Assembly (NCBI GenBank): GCA_031400505.1
Contig: JANNPZ010000040.1
Span: forward strand, 30,626-94,625
DNA length: 64,000 nucleotides
Source: JAIYDJ01 sp031400505
Lineage (GTDB): Bacteria; Pseudomonadota; Alphaproteobacteria; Rhodobacterales; Rhodobacteraceae
Direction of reading: 5' to 3'
Position numbers and translations under genes: made by a program. Position 1 is the first letter of the stretch. Each line of letters starts with the position of its first letter. The notes beneath the pieces were generated by a model. That model was not told the origin of the DNA. It saw nothing but the letters and a program-made list of their open reading frames with translations, and did not search any database. Below are positions 53,525-61,815 of this stretch, piece after piece.

Positions 53525-54328
53525 TTATCTCAACCGTGGCGGCTTTGCGGGATCGCTGCCAGGTGCCGCTGGTTGGACACTCGGCTTTCTGATTGGCGCT
53601 GGCGGAAACGCATAGCTTATTCCGGCATCTGCAATCCGCAGAACGGCTGGGTCGGAACTGTTCAGAAAGGTCACATCAATCTCTGCCGCGTCTAGCCCGG
53701 AAAATCCGATCGCCTGTGCGACCGCTTGTGCCAGCGGGCCGACCGCATCGGGATGGGCGTCAAGGACCGCGAGCATATGCCCAATGCGACCACCCCCATA
53801 ACGCACGCCCACCAAGTAGGCCACACGCGCAAGCCCGGGTGCCGATCCGACCGCTATGGCCAAAGCCCCGGTCAAGGCAGGCGGCAGATTGGTTGGCGCA
53901 AAGAAATCCTGTGGAACTGCTTCGACCTCGCGCAGGGCAGGCGTTGCCACCATTTCGACCAGCCAATCGACCGCCTCTGGTGGCAGCAGAGTTTCCGACG
54001 TGGCCCCTGACCCAAAATTCAAACCCAGCGCCAACCCCTGCCGTGCCATCTGCGCCACGATCACCCGTCCCGGCAACTCGGCATAGGCCAGCGGCCCATC
54101 TGACAGCATGCCCATACGCTCTACCGTGTCAAAGGCCAGCAGAACTGGCCCTGTATCAAGATCAAAGACCCGTGGCGCGATCTGGCTGCCATCGGGTTCT
54201 TGCTCCAACAACAACAGCAAGGGCGTGTCGGCCAGAAGGTGGTAAAAACGCATAGCCGCCGCCTGATCGCCGGGATCGGACTGCATGGCGGCATGGGCGC
54301 TGTCGAGGGGGGTTGGCACAGCCGTCAT
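53525..54328 (-). CDS. SseB family protein
   Basis: This 267-residue protein has an SseB N-terminal domain (MRFYHLLADTPLLLLLEQEPDGSQIAPRVFDLDTGPVLLAFDTVERM) and a second, related region with LAVLDAHPDAVGPLAQAVAQAIGF. The C-terminus is Pro-rich. The biochemical role of bacterial SseB proteins outside Salmonella is unknown. Its start overlaps the end of the broken uracil-DNA glycosylase gene by four bases, so the two were once coupled. Confidence 0.85.
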   Translation of the reverse strand: MTAVPTPLDSAHAAMQSDPGDQAAAMRFYHLLADTPLLLLLEQEPDGSQIAPRVFDLDTGPVLLAFDTVERMGMLSDGPLAYAELPGRVIVAQMARQGLALGLNFGSGATSETLLPPEAVDWLVEMVATPALREVEAVPQDFFAPTNLPPALTGALAIAVGSAPGLARVAYLVGVRYGGGRIGHMLAVLDAHPDAVGPLAQAVAQAIGFSGLDAAEIDVTFLNSSDPAVLRIADAGISYAFPPAPIRKPSVQPAAPGSDPAKPPRLR

Positions 54329-54944
54329 GCATCATCCTTCATCGCACTGGCCATACGGGCCTGCAGTTGCGGCACAAGATCGGTCTCGAACCGGGGGTTC
54401 CTGCGCAACCAGCCGGTGTTGCGCCACGACGGGTGCGGCACCGGAAAATCGCCCCGACCCGCCTGGTTGCGCCAGTCCGCCACGGTCTACGTGACAGACC
54501 CATGCCCCAGATGCAACCGCTGCGCCACCCCCCCCCGATCAGCAACCGCAGTCGCAGCTGCGGCAAAACCGCCATCACGCGCGCACGCCACGTTCTGGCG
54601 CAGATTGCAGTCGGTTGCAGTTCGGCACCCTTGGCATCGTAGCCCGGAAAACAAAAGGCCATCGGCACCACCGCAACCCGGTCAAGATCGTAAAACTGAT
54701 CCCGCGTTACGCCCATCCAATCGCGCAGCCGGTCGCCCGAGGCATCATCAAACGGCACACCCGATGCGTGCACCCGCGCGCCAGGCGCCTGCCCCGCCAC
54801 CAAAAGCCGCGCGGTCGGGCGAAACCAACTGACCGGACGCGGCGCATGGCAAGTCGCAGTGGCCGCAAATCGGCCCTTGCACAAAGCACAGGCTCGCAGT
54901 TCGGTGACCAGATCACGCACAGATGCCGGAAGTTCTACGTCCAT
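54325..54944 (-). pseudogene. Uracil-DNA glycosylase family gene, frameshifted and with an internal stop
   Basis: The N-terminal two thirds read well as a uracil-DNA glycosylase family protein: LRACALCKGRF, LLVAGQAPGARVHASGVPFDD and RVAVVPMAFCFPG. At a run of nine C (54528-54536 on the plus strand) the frame is lost. The expected C-terminus, with VADWRNQAGRGDFPVPHPS and GWLRRNPRFETDL, continues in another frame and contains an in-frame TAG (54487-54489). Two lesions make a simple sequencing error less likely, although the homopolymer one alone could be an error. The restored end overlaps the SseB start by four bases. Confidence 0.75.
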
Positions 54945-55281
54945 CGCATCAAGGCATTCGCTTTGGCGACCTGCGATGGTCCTTTCTTTCGTGCGTCAGG
55001 AGTTGTCGCAATGCCATTGTGTAAGGACCGACAAATCTTGCGCTGCCGCATCTTCGCATACAAAAAATTGGGTGGCAAAAACCCCGCCCATCCGACATAC
55101 TCCACCCAATAACTTTGGCTGGCCCGAGTGCTATGATACTGGCGCGACGGTTTGTCATGGGCGCACACCTAGCGTTAACAAAAATTCGGTACCCCTTCGC
55201 TACGGCGTCGGACCAGAGGCAGCAGGCACGGCGGATTTGTACGATGCAAATCTGCGACAGCAGTGGGGATCGAACGATCTG
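54945..55281. other. Intergenic region upstream of kpsT
   Basis: This stretch of about 340 bases holds no credible reading frame. It is more AT-rich than its surroundings, with A- and T-runs, and contains TATGAT at about 55,132 and a GTTAAC near 55,175. A promoter for the capsule genes is likely, but no well-spaced -35/-10 pair can be chosen with confidence. Confidence 0.5.
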
Positions 55282-55941
55282 ATGATCGAATTCAGCAATG
55301 TCAGCAAGTCCTTCTGGACCGGCAAGACACGCAAGATCATTCTGGACCGCGCCTCATTCCGGGTCGAGGTCGGCAATTCCCTTGGCATTCTTGCGCGAAA
55401 TGGAACCGGAAAGACGACGATCATCAACATGATGGCGGGGCTTGAACAGCCCGATGAAGGCGCGATTGCCCGCACCTCGCGCATTTCCTTTCCGCTGGGT
55501 TTTATGGGCGGCATCGTCAACAAACACTCGGCAACGGAAAATGCCCGCTACATCGCGCGGCTCTACAGCCTTGACCCCGACTATGTCGAAAGTTTCTGTC
55601 GCTGGTTGACCGGTATCGACGAGTATTTCGACATGCCTGTCGGCACATATTCGTCGGGAATGAAATCGCGGTTTTCCTTTGCGCTGATGCTGGCGCTGGA
55701 ATTCGACATCTACCTTATCGACGAAGGAATGCCTGCGACGACGGATGTGGAATTCAACCGCAAGGCGGGACAGGTTCTGCGCCAGCGGCTGCAAAATGCG
55801 ACCGTGGTGGTGGTGTCGCATCAGCCATCCACGCTTGAAAAATTCTGCCGCTCTGCCGCTGTGCTGCGGAACGGGCAATTGTACATGTTCGAATCCCTGG
55901 AAGAAGCGAAACAGCTTTATGACTATCAAACTCAAGGTTAG
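55282..55941 (+). CDS. kpsT: Capsule polysaccharide export ATPase (KpsT-like)
   Basis: This 219-residue ATPase of the KpsMT/Wzm-Wzt class starts MIEFSNVSKSFWTGKTRKIIL. Walker A is ARNGTGKTT, the signature is YSSGMKSRFSFALMLALEFD, Walker B is YLIDEGMPATTD and the H-loop His is in VVSHQPSTLEKF. The SSGMKxR form is specific for polysaccharide exporters. No KpsM permease gene is adjacent. It overlaps the next gene by 23 bases. Confidence 0.87.
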   Translation: MIEFSNVSKSFWTGKTRKIILDRASFRVEVGNSLGILARNGTGKTTIINMMAGLEQPDEGAIARTSRISFPLGFMGGIVNKHSATENARYIARLYSLDPDYVESFCRWLTGIDEYFDMPVGTYSSGMKSRFSFALMLALEFDIYLIDEGMPATTDVEFNRKAGQVLRQRLQNATVVVVSHQPSTLEKFCRSAAVLRNGQLYMFESLEEAKQLYDYQTQG

Positions 55942-57607
55942 GCGTTTTCGCACCCGCCGCCCTGATCCGGTGGTGCTGGACGACCCAATGCCGCGCAGCA
56001 AACGGATCGGAAATGACGCTTTTTTTCCTAGTGCCGACGACGGCTTTGGATCCGGACGTTTTCCGACAGCGCAGACACCTTCACATCCACCCGCCAATGA
56101 TGCAGCGCCGCTGCCCGGCGTCGGTCGCGCGGGCGCCGACCTCGGATCGGCCCCGCAGGACATTGACGCAATTCGCAGGGAAGGATTGACGGGCCGGCAG
56201 TTGCGGCTGGCACGTCGCCTGGCACAAAAACACGGGCTGCCGGCCACGTCGGATTTCGATGCAGTGCGCCTGCTGCGCAAGGCCGGCATCGACCCGTTGC
56301 AACGCTCCACCGTTCTTGAACTCGTCGCATCGAATGAAGAAGAGCCCGAGGCAGGCCCTTCGCGTGCCTTGACCGTCTCGCCACCCGGCGACGGCGTGAA
56401 GCTGCCGCAGACCATCAAACCGATCAAGGTTCCCAGCACCGAAGTACGTGCTGAAACCACGCATGTCGCCGAAGTGGCCCGCATTCAGCGCGACATGGCC
56501 GCGCGCCGCCGCCGCAAGATGATGCTTCTGTCGGCGCGATTGTTCTTCTTTATCGGGCTGCCCACGCTGCTTGCAGGCTGGTACTACTATGTCGTTGCGA
56601 CGCCGCTCTACTCCAGCCAGGCCGAATTCGTGATACAACAGGCCGAACCCGCGGCACAGGCCGGACTTGGCAGCCTGCTCGGGGGCACCAGCTTTGCCAC
56701 CTCGCAGGACAGCATTGCCGTTCAGGGTTATCTGCAGTCGCCCGAGGCTATGGGCAGGCTCAACACCGATCTGGGATTTCGCGCGCATTTTTCGGACCCC
56801 GAAGTTGATCCGATCCAGCGCCTTGCGCCTGATGCCACAAACACGGCTGCCTACAAGCTTTACAAACGCAACGTAAAGATTGCCTACGATCCGACCGAGG
56901 GCATCATCAAGATGGAGGTCAGTGCGACCAAGCCCGAAACTGCCGCTGCGTTTTCCCGCGCGTTGATCAGCTATGCCGAAGAACAGGTCGATCATCTGAC
57001 CCAGCGCCTGCGGGAAGAGCAGATGTTGGGCGCGCGCGAAAGCTATAACGAGGCAGAGGAAAAAATGCTGGCAGCACAGCGTCGCACGGTAGAGCTGCAA
57101 GAGAAGTACAAGATCCTGTCATCGGAAGTCGAAGTATCGCTGATCACAACGCAGATCGGCACATTGGAAAGCCAACTGACGCAAGACCGCCTTTCGCTGG
57201 CGCAGATGGAAAGCAATGAATCCCCGAACACCGCCCGGATGGATCCGTTGAAGCGCCGGATCGCAACACTGGAAAAGGAAATCGGCACCCTGCGCGCCAA
57301 GTTGACCGAAGACGATGGCGACGGGCTGTCGCTGGCCAAAGTGCAGTCGGAACTTCTGGTGGCCCAAGCCGACGTCAGCACCCGGCAATTGATGCTGGCC
57401 CAGTCGCTGCAAGCCATGGAGTCGGCCCGCATTGAAGCGAACCGTCAGACCCGCTATCTGTCGATGTCGGTCAACCCGATTATCTCGGATGAACCAAGCT
57501 ACCCGCGGGCCTTCGAGAACACCTTGGTGGTGATGCTGATTTTCCTTGGCATCTATCTGATGATAACGATGACGGCAGCAATCCTCAAAGAACAACTGAC
57601 GGCATAG
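55919..57607 (+). CDS. kpsE: Capsule export inner-membrane protein (KpsE/Wzz-like, long N-terminus)
   Basis: This 562-residue protein has an unusual cytoplasmic N-terminal extension of about 200 residues, Pro/Arg-rich, with a short helical part QDIDAIRREGLTGRQLRLARRLAQ. A KpsE/BexC-like polysaccharide co-polymerase domain follows: membrane segments LFFFIGLPTLLAGWYYYVV and VVMLIFLGIYLMITMTAAIL flank a long periplasmic coiled coil (YNEAEEKMLAAQRRTVELQEKYKIL). It works with KpsT and the missing KpsM/KpsD in capsule export. Confidence 0.85.
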   Translation: MTIKLKVRRFRTRRPDPVVLDDPMPRSKRIGNDAFFPSADDGFGSGRFPTAQTPSHPPANDAAPLPGVGRAGADLGSAPQDIDAIRREGLTGRQLRLARRLAQKHGLPATSDFDAVRLLRKAGIDPLQRSTVLELVASNEEEPEAGPSRALTVSPPGDGVKLPQTIKPIKVPSTEVRAETTHVAEVARIQRDMAARRRRKMMLLSARLFFFIGLPTLLAGWYYYVVATPLYSSQAEFVIQQAEPAAQAGLGSLLGGTSFATSQDSIAVQGYLQSPEAMGRLNTDLGFRAHFSDPEVDPIQRLAPDATNTAAYKLYKRNVKIAYDPTEGIIKMEVSATKPETAAAFSRALISYAEEQVDHLTQRLREEQMLGARESYNEAEEKMLAAQRRTVELQEKYKILSSEVEVSLITTQIGTLESQLTQDRLSLAQMESNESPNTARMDPLKRRIATLEKEIGTLRAKLTEDDGDGLSLAKVQSELLVAQADVSTRQLMLAQSLQAMESARIEANRQTRYLSMSVNPIISDEPSYPRAFENTLVVMLIFLGIYLMITMTAAILKEQLTA

Positions 57608-57615
57608 GGTTTTTG

Positions 57616-58446
57616 ATGAAAGACGTCACCATCGGCGGACTAACCGTGTCCAACGACCGCCCGTTGCTGATCATTGCTGGTCCGTGCCAGTTGGAAAGTC
57701 TCGATCATGCGCAGATGATTGCCGAAGTCATGGCCGCAGCGTGCAAGGCGGCGGGCGCGCAGTTCTTGTTCAAAGCGAGCTATGACAAGGCAAACCGCAC
57801 GTCCCTTGGCGGCCGTCGCGGTGTGGGAATGCAGGCTGGTCTGGCTGCGCTGGCCACCATCCGGGCCAGTGGCATACCGGTCCTGACCGATGTGCACGAC
57901 ATCGAACAGGCGCGCGAAGCGGCCGCGGTGGTCGATGTGATCCAGATCCCAGCATTTTTATGCCGTCAAACTGATCTGTTGATCGCCGCTGGCGAAACTG
58001 GCGCAGTGATCAACATCAAGAAGGGGCAGTTTCTTGCCCCCTGGGACATGGCAAATGTCGCCGAAAAGGTCGCATCCACTGGCAACACCCGGATCCTGCT
58101 GACCGAGCGCGGGGTGTCTTTTGGCTACAATACCCTTGTGGCGGACATGCGCAGTCTTCCGACGATGGCCCGCACCGGCTATCCGGTGATCATGGACGCG
58201 ACGCATTCCGTGCAGCAACCGGGCGGCCAAGGCAATGCATCGGGCGGACAGCGCGAATTTGCCCCGGTCATGGCCCGGGCTGCCGTTTCGCTCGGGATAG
58301 CGGGGGTGTTCATTGAAACACATGAAGCGCCAGACACGGCACCTTCGGACGGACCCAACATGATCCCGCTCGATCAGATGCCTGCCCTGATCGCCAGCCT
58401 GATGGACTTTGATCGTCTGGCCAAAGCCAACCCGCTGCGGGTCTGA
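57616..58446 (+). CDS. kdsA: 2-dehydro-3-deoxyphosphooctonate aldolase (KDO-8-P synthase)
   Basis: This enzyme condenses PEP with arabinose-5-phosphate to give KDO-8-phosphate for lipopolysaccharide and capsule linkers. The 276-residue protein has AGPCQLES, KASYDKANRTS, DVHDIEQA, PAFLCRQTDLL and DATHSVQQPGGQG. Cys in the first motif, where the E. coli enzyme has Asn, suggests the metal-dependent class. It starts at an ATG nine bases after the kpsE stop, so KDO supply is encoded with capsule export. Confidence 0.95.
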   Translation: MKDVTIGGLTVSNDRPLLIIAGPCQLESLDHAQMIAEVMAAACKAAGAQFLFKASYDKANRTSLGGRRGVGMQAGLAALATIRASGIPVLTDVHDIEQAREAAAVVDVIQIPAFLCRQTDLLIAAGETGAVINIKKGQFLAPWDMANVAEKVASTGNTRILLTERGVSFGYNTLVADMRSLPTMARTGYPVIMDATHSVQQPGGQGNASGGQREFAPVMARAAVSLGIAGVFIETHEAPDTAPSDGPNMIPLDQMPALIASLMDFDRLAKANPLRV

Positions 58447-58473
58447 CACCTGCAATCCGGCTCTTGCACGGGC

Positions 58474-58496
58474 GGCCTCGCGAAAGGCCTTTTTTT
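58474..58496 (+). terminator. Terminator after kdsA
   Basis: A five-base stem GGCCT/AGGCC with a six-base loop is followed by seven T. It closes the kpsT-kpsE-kdsA transcript before a convergent gene. Confidence 0.75.
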
Positions 58497-58524
58497 GGCG
58501 CCGATGCGAGAGCTTGATCACTGA

Positions 58525-59700
58525 TCAGGCCACTTGCCCTGCTGCCCATCCGCTCGACCAGGCCCACTGAAAGTTGTATCCGCCCAGCCAGCCGGTCACA
58601 TCAACGACTTCACCGATGAAATACAGCCCCGTCACGCCACGCGACTCCATCGTGCGCGCATCCAGCGCCGTCGTATCCACCCCGCCCACGGTGACTTCTG
58701 CCGTCCGATAGCCCTCTGACCCTACCGGTGAAAGCGTCCAGGACCTGATCAGGCCCGCAACCCGTTCCAGCGCCGCCCCCGACACTTCGGCCATCGGCAC
58801 TGTCACGCCCGATGCAGCCTCAAGATGGCGCGCCAGCCGGTCTGGCAAATGCTGCCCCAAAACCGTGCGCAGCGCCGCCCGCCCCATCTCTTGCTTGGCT
58901 GCGCGCAACATCGCCCCGACATCAAGCCGGGGCAACAGGTCAAGCATCACTTTCTGTCCCTCGCGCCAGTAACTGGAAATCTGCAGAACCGCCGGTCCTG
59001 ACAAACCGCGATGCGTAAACAGCATCGCTTCGTCAAAGCCGGCGCGCCCGCAAGTCACCCGGCCCGCGACGGACACTCCGGCAAGGGGTGCCATCCACGC
59101 CAACTCCTGCTCGGCGAAGGTCAACGGCACAAGGCCCGGCCGGGTTTCCACAAGTGGCAGTCCGAACTGCGTGGCCAACTGATAGCCAAACCCGCTGGCC
59201 CCCATCTTGGGAATGGATTTGCCGCCCGTGGCCACCACCACTGACGCCGCATACACCGGCCCCCGCGCGGTTTCGACCTCGAAGCCAGCAGCGATCCGTC
59301 GAACCGCCCCGACGCTGCACCCCAGCCACAATTCGCCGCTCGCCTGCGCCAGATCGCGCAAGAGCATCTGCACCACTTGCAGCGCAGACCCGTCACAAAA
59401 CAACTGCCCGAGTGTCTTTTCGTGCCAGGCGATCCCGGCCGCGTCGATCCGCGCCAGAAAATCCTGCGCGGTATAGCGGCGCAACGCCGACAGCGCGAAC
59501 CGCGGGTTCTGCGACAGGAACCGTTCGGGCGCGATGCCGAGATTGGTAAAGTTGCAGCGCCCGCCACCCGAGATGCGGATCTTTTCGCCAGCCGCGCGGG
59601 CATGGTCGATGACAAGTACCCGCCGTCCACGCCGCGCGGCCTCGATCGCACAGAACAGCCCCGCTGCGCCGGCCCCCAGAATGATCGCATCATAGGTCAT
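58525..59700 (-). CDS. BaiN/YhiN-type FAD-dependent oxidoreductase
   Basis: This 391-residue flavoprotein of the HI0933/BaiN family has the FAD-binding Rossmann motif ILGAGAAGLFCAIEAARRG, GGGRCNFTN, VVATGGKSIPKMGASGFGYQLA and the C-terminal FIGEVVDVTGWLGGYNFQWAWSSG. Substrates are mostly unknown; BaiN itself acts on bile acids. It is separated from the SCO gene by about 36 bases on the same strand. Confidence 0.9.
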   Translation of the reverse strand: MTYDAIILGAGAAGLFCAIEAARRGRRVLVIDHARAAGEKIRISGGGRCNFTNLGIAPERFLSQNPRFALSALRRYTAQDFLARIDAAGIAWHEKTLGQLFCDGSALQVVQMLLRDLAQASGELWLGCSVGAVRRIAAGFEVETARGPVYAASVVVATGGKSIPKMGASGFGYQLATQFGLPLVETRPGLVPLTFAEQELAWMAPLAGVSVAGRVTCGRAGFDEAMLFTHRGLSGPAVLQISSYWREGQKVMLDLLPRLDVGAMLRAAKQEMGRAALRTVLGQHLPDRLARHLEAASGVTVPMAEVSGAALERVAGLIRSWTLSPVGSEGYRTAEVTVGGVDTTALDARTMESRGVTGLYFIGEVVDVTGWLGGYNFQWAWSSGWAAGQVA

Positions 59701-59736
59701 CGCCGGGTGGTAGCGCGCCCGTCCAGTCCCCGCAAG

Positions 59737-60351
59737 CTAGCGCTTGGCCGCATAAGTTGCGACGAGGTCGATCACCTGCTCCAGCGGCAGGATCGGCGGG
59801 AATAGCGTCAGCACCTGTCCTTGCCCGTCCAGCAGGTAAAGATAGCTGCCATGCGCAAAAACCGGCGCGCCGTCGGGTGTCTGCGTCACCTGTTCGACCT
59901 CGATGGAAAAGGCCGCATAGGCCTTGGCCAATGCCTTGGCATCGCCGGTCAACCCGATGAAATCCGGCCCGAATTTCGCAAGTGCTGGCCCAAGGTCCGC
60001 GATCTTGTCCCGTTCCGGATCGACCGTGATCATTACCGGCGTCACCACAACATCGCGCGCGCGCAACGCCGCCGCGACATCCGCCATCTGCGGCAATGCG
60101 GCCGAACAGATCTCCTGGCAGTTGGCGTAGCCGAAGAACAAAAGCTGCAGGTGCCCGGCAGGATCAGCCTCGCTGCGCTGCCTGCCGTGCTGATCCGTCA
60201 GCACAAAGGGGCCACCCACCGCAATCGGGAACGCAAGATCGGGCGTGGCATGCGCCTTTGCCTCGGCGACCGTGGCATGGCGCACGCCGTCATGGGCCTC
60301 GGCTGCCCCAACGAACGCAAGCGCGATCGCAAGGCAGATGCGCGCCGTCAC
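59737..60351 (-). CDS. SCO1/SenC family protein
   Basis: This 204-residue periplasmic thioredoxin-fold protein has a signal peptide (MTARICLAIALAFVGAAEA) and the copper-binding set: CQEIC (CxxxC) in LFFGYANCQEICSAALPQM and the distal His in APVFAHGSYLYLLD. SCO proteins deliver or reduce copper for cytochrome oxidase or act in redox sensing. The His-containing N-terminus of the mature protein (HDGVRHATVAEAKAH) could also bind metal. It overlaps the upstream gene by four bases. Confidence 0.9.
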   Translation of the reverse strand: MTARICLAIALAFVGAAEAHDGVRHATVAEAKAHATPDLAFPIAVGGPFVLTDQHGRQRSEADPAGHLQLLFFGYANCQEICSAALPQMADVAAALRARDVVVTPVMITVDPERDKIADLGPALAKFGPDFIGLTGDAKALAKAYAAFSIEVEQVTQTPDGAPVFAHGSYLYLLDGQGQVLTLFPPILPLEQVIDLVATYAAKR

Positions 60352-60923
60352 TCCAACTCGGCCTTGATGTAGTCGGCGTCAACCTCTGGCCCAAGCCCGA
60401 AATAGCCGTGCTCGGCAATCTCGGCTTTGATCCGGGGGTCGCGGCGGAACCACGGCTCTTTGCCGACCGCATCGGGGAACTGCGCTTGCCAGTCCTTGGT
60501 CCAACGGTTGGCCTTGACCCAGTCGGCAGCGCCAAGCGTCCGGATTGTTTGGACCTGATAGACGTTCATCAACGCGGTGTCCGGATCGACCAGCAACAGC
60601 CCGTCAACTTCTACATCCTGGCCGCAGAACGGGGCCAGATCATTGGCAGCCCCCGAAAACACCGGCTGATTGTTCTTGACGGCAAATACGAAAACGCCAT
60701 CAGCCTTGCGCAACAGGCCCATCTGACGGGTTCCAGCGCCGCAATCGGCCGGGCAATCGCCCGTGATAGCGCAGAGCGCATCCACCACTTTCGCCTCGAA
60801 AAGGGCTGGCTGTTCGGCATAAAGGTTCCAGCTTTGCGCCTTGGAACCGGCGGAAAAATCCTGCGCCGACAGCATTGCGGGCGCCATGATCCAGGCCGCG
60901 GTCAGCAACATCACACGTGTCAT
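60348..60923 (-). CDS. Uncharacterised secreted Cys-containing protein upstream of SCO
   Basis: This 191-residue protein has a signal peptide (MTRVMLLTAAWIMAPAMLSA). Its mature part has several cysteines, CAITGDCPADCGAG followed by RQMGLL, and later FCGQDVEVDGLLL. Its stop overlaps the SCO start, so it is coupled to SCO. I recognise no family. The spacing of the cysteines suggests metal or haem binding or disulfide chemistry, but this is inference. Confidence 0.75.
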   Translation of the reverse strand: MTRVMLLTAAWIMAPAMLSAQDFSAGSKAQSWNLYAEQPALFEAKVVDALCAITGDCPADCGAGTRQMGLLRKADGVFVFAVKNNQPVFSGAANDLAPFCGQDVEVDGLLLVDPDTALMNVYQVQTIRTLGAADWVKANRWTKDWQAQFPDAVGKEPWFRRDPRIKAEIAEHGYFGLGPEVDADYIKAELE

Positions 60924-60938
60924 CTGGTCACCTCGGGT

Positions 60939-61391
60939 CTATTGCAATTCGGGAATGACAAACGGCGGCACGGTGCCGTAATCATTGTGGTTCTGGTTGG
61001 TGATCCCGGCCACATCGACGATCTCGTTCACCACGATGTAGTTCAGCCCATCGCGGTGGTAGAGCATTCCATCCGCCGTCACCGTGTGCGACGCCATCTC
61101 GAGCAGCATCTGGTCCCCATTCGACTGCGCGTTCCCGGCCACTTTCAGCACCATATAGACGGTGCCGTCCTCGCCCAGAATTCCCACAGGAATACCGCCC
61201 GCCGAACACCACAACGCGCAAGTGTGATGCGCCGTCCCGACGACGGCATCGGGCCCCCCCATCACACCCGACATATAGCACCAGGTGTCGATGAACTCTC
61301 CGGTCACCGTCACCCGCTCGCCTTCGGCGGCGAGCGCGGGCGCGGCAGAAAACGCCAGTAAACCGACCAGGGCAAAGAATCGTTCGATCAT
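60939..61391 (-). CDS. Uncharacterised secreted protein with Cys/His motif
   Basis: This 150-residue protein starts MIERFFALVGLLAFSAAPALA, a signal peptide. The mature part carries TWCYMSG, then TAHHTCALWCSAGGIPVGIL, that is, Cys followed by HxxCAxxCxxxGxPVG. I recall proteins with this motif in other bacteria without a known function. It lies 15 bases before the next gene of the SCO group. A longer frame without a signal start is rejected. Confidence 0.78.
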   Translation of the reverse strand: MIERFFALVGLLAFSAAPALAAEGERVTVTGEFIDTWCYMSGVMGGPDAVVGTAHHTCALWCSAGGIPVGILGEDGTVYMVLKVAGNAQSNGDQMLLEMASHTVTADGMLYHRDGLNYIVVNEIVDVAGITNQNHNDYGTVPPFVIPELQ

Positions 61392-61522
61392 GGCTTCATC
61401 CTTTCGTTCCGGCAAAGGGTAGCCGAGGAAACCGGCGATCAAAAATCACAAAGTACGTCCAGACCGATTTCATAGCGTGCCGCTATGCCCGACCGTTCTG
61501 GAAAACCGGATCGAAAAGGCCC

Positions 61523-61551
61523 TTGCAGGCCCCAAACACCTTCGCTATCTA
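61523..61551 (+). promoter_or_regulatory. Predicted promoter of tRNA-Gln
   Basis: TTGCAG and TATCTA are spaced by exactly 17 bases. The tRNA starts ten bases after the -10 box. Confidence 0.65.
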
Positions 61552-61561
61552 ACGCGCCAGT

Positions 61562-61636
61562 TGGGGCGTCGCCAAGCGGTAAGGCATCGGTTTTTGGTAC
61601 CGACATTCCCAGGTTCGATCCCTGGCGCCCCAGCCA
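61562..61636 (+). tRNA. tRNA-Gln (anticodon TTG)
   Basis: Full cloverleaf: acceptor TGGGGCG/CGCCCCA, D stem GCC/GGC, anticodon stem TCGGT/ACCGA around TTTTGGT (anticodon TTG), T arm CCAGG-TTCGATC-CCTGG, discriminator G and encoded CCA. It lies upstream of serS on the same strand. Confidence 0.97.
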
Positions 61637-61815
61637 TCTTAAGCCACTTTTGCAAGATCGCGGAATTTCGCCGCGAGATGGCGCCAAAGTCCCGCTTGCA
61701 TGTCACGCGGCATTTGGCGGCTCTTTGCCGGGTCCGGCGTCCGGCCCGCAAGATTGCGGTTCACCCCGTCTGCGCAATCGGGCATAGCTGCGCCATTGTC
61801 CAGTTGAGGTCTGCC

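Noticed and set aside
54528..54536. Poly-C tract as a phase-variation switch
   Set aside because: The tract is long enough, but the downstream frame has a further stop, so changing its length would not restore the protein.
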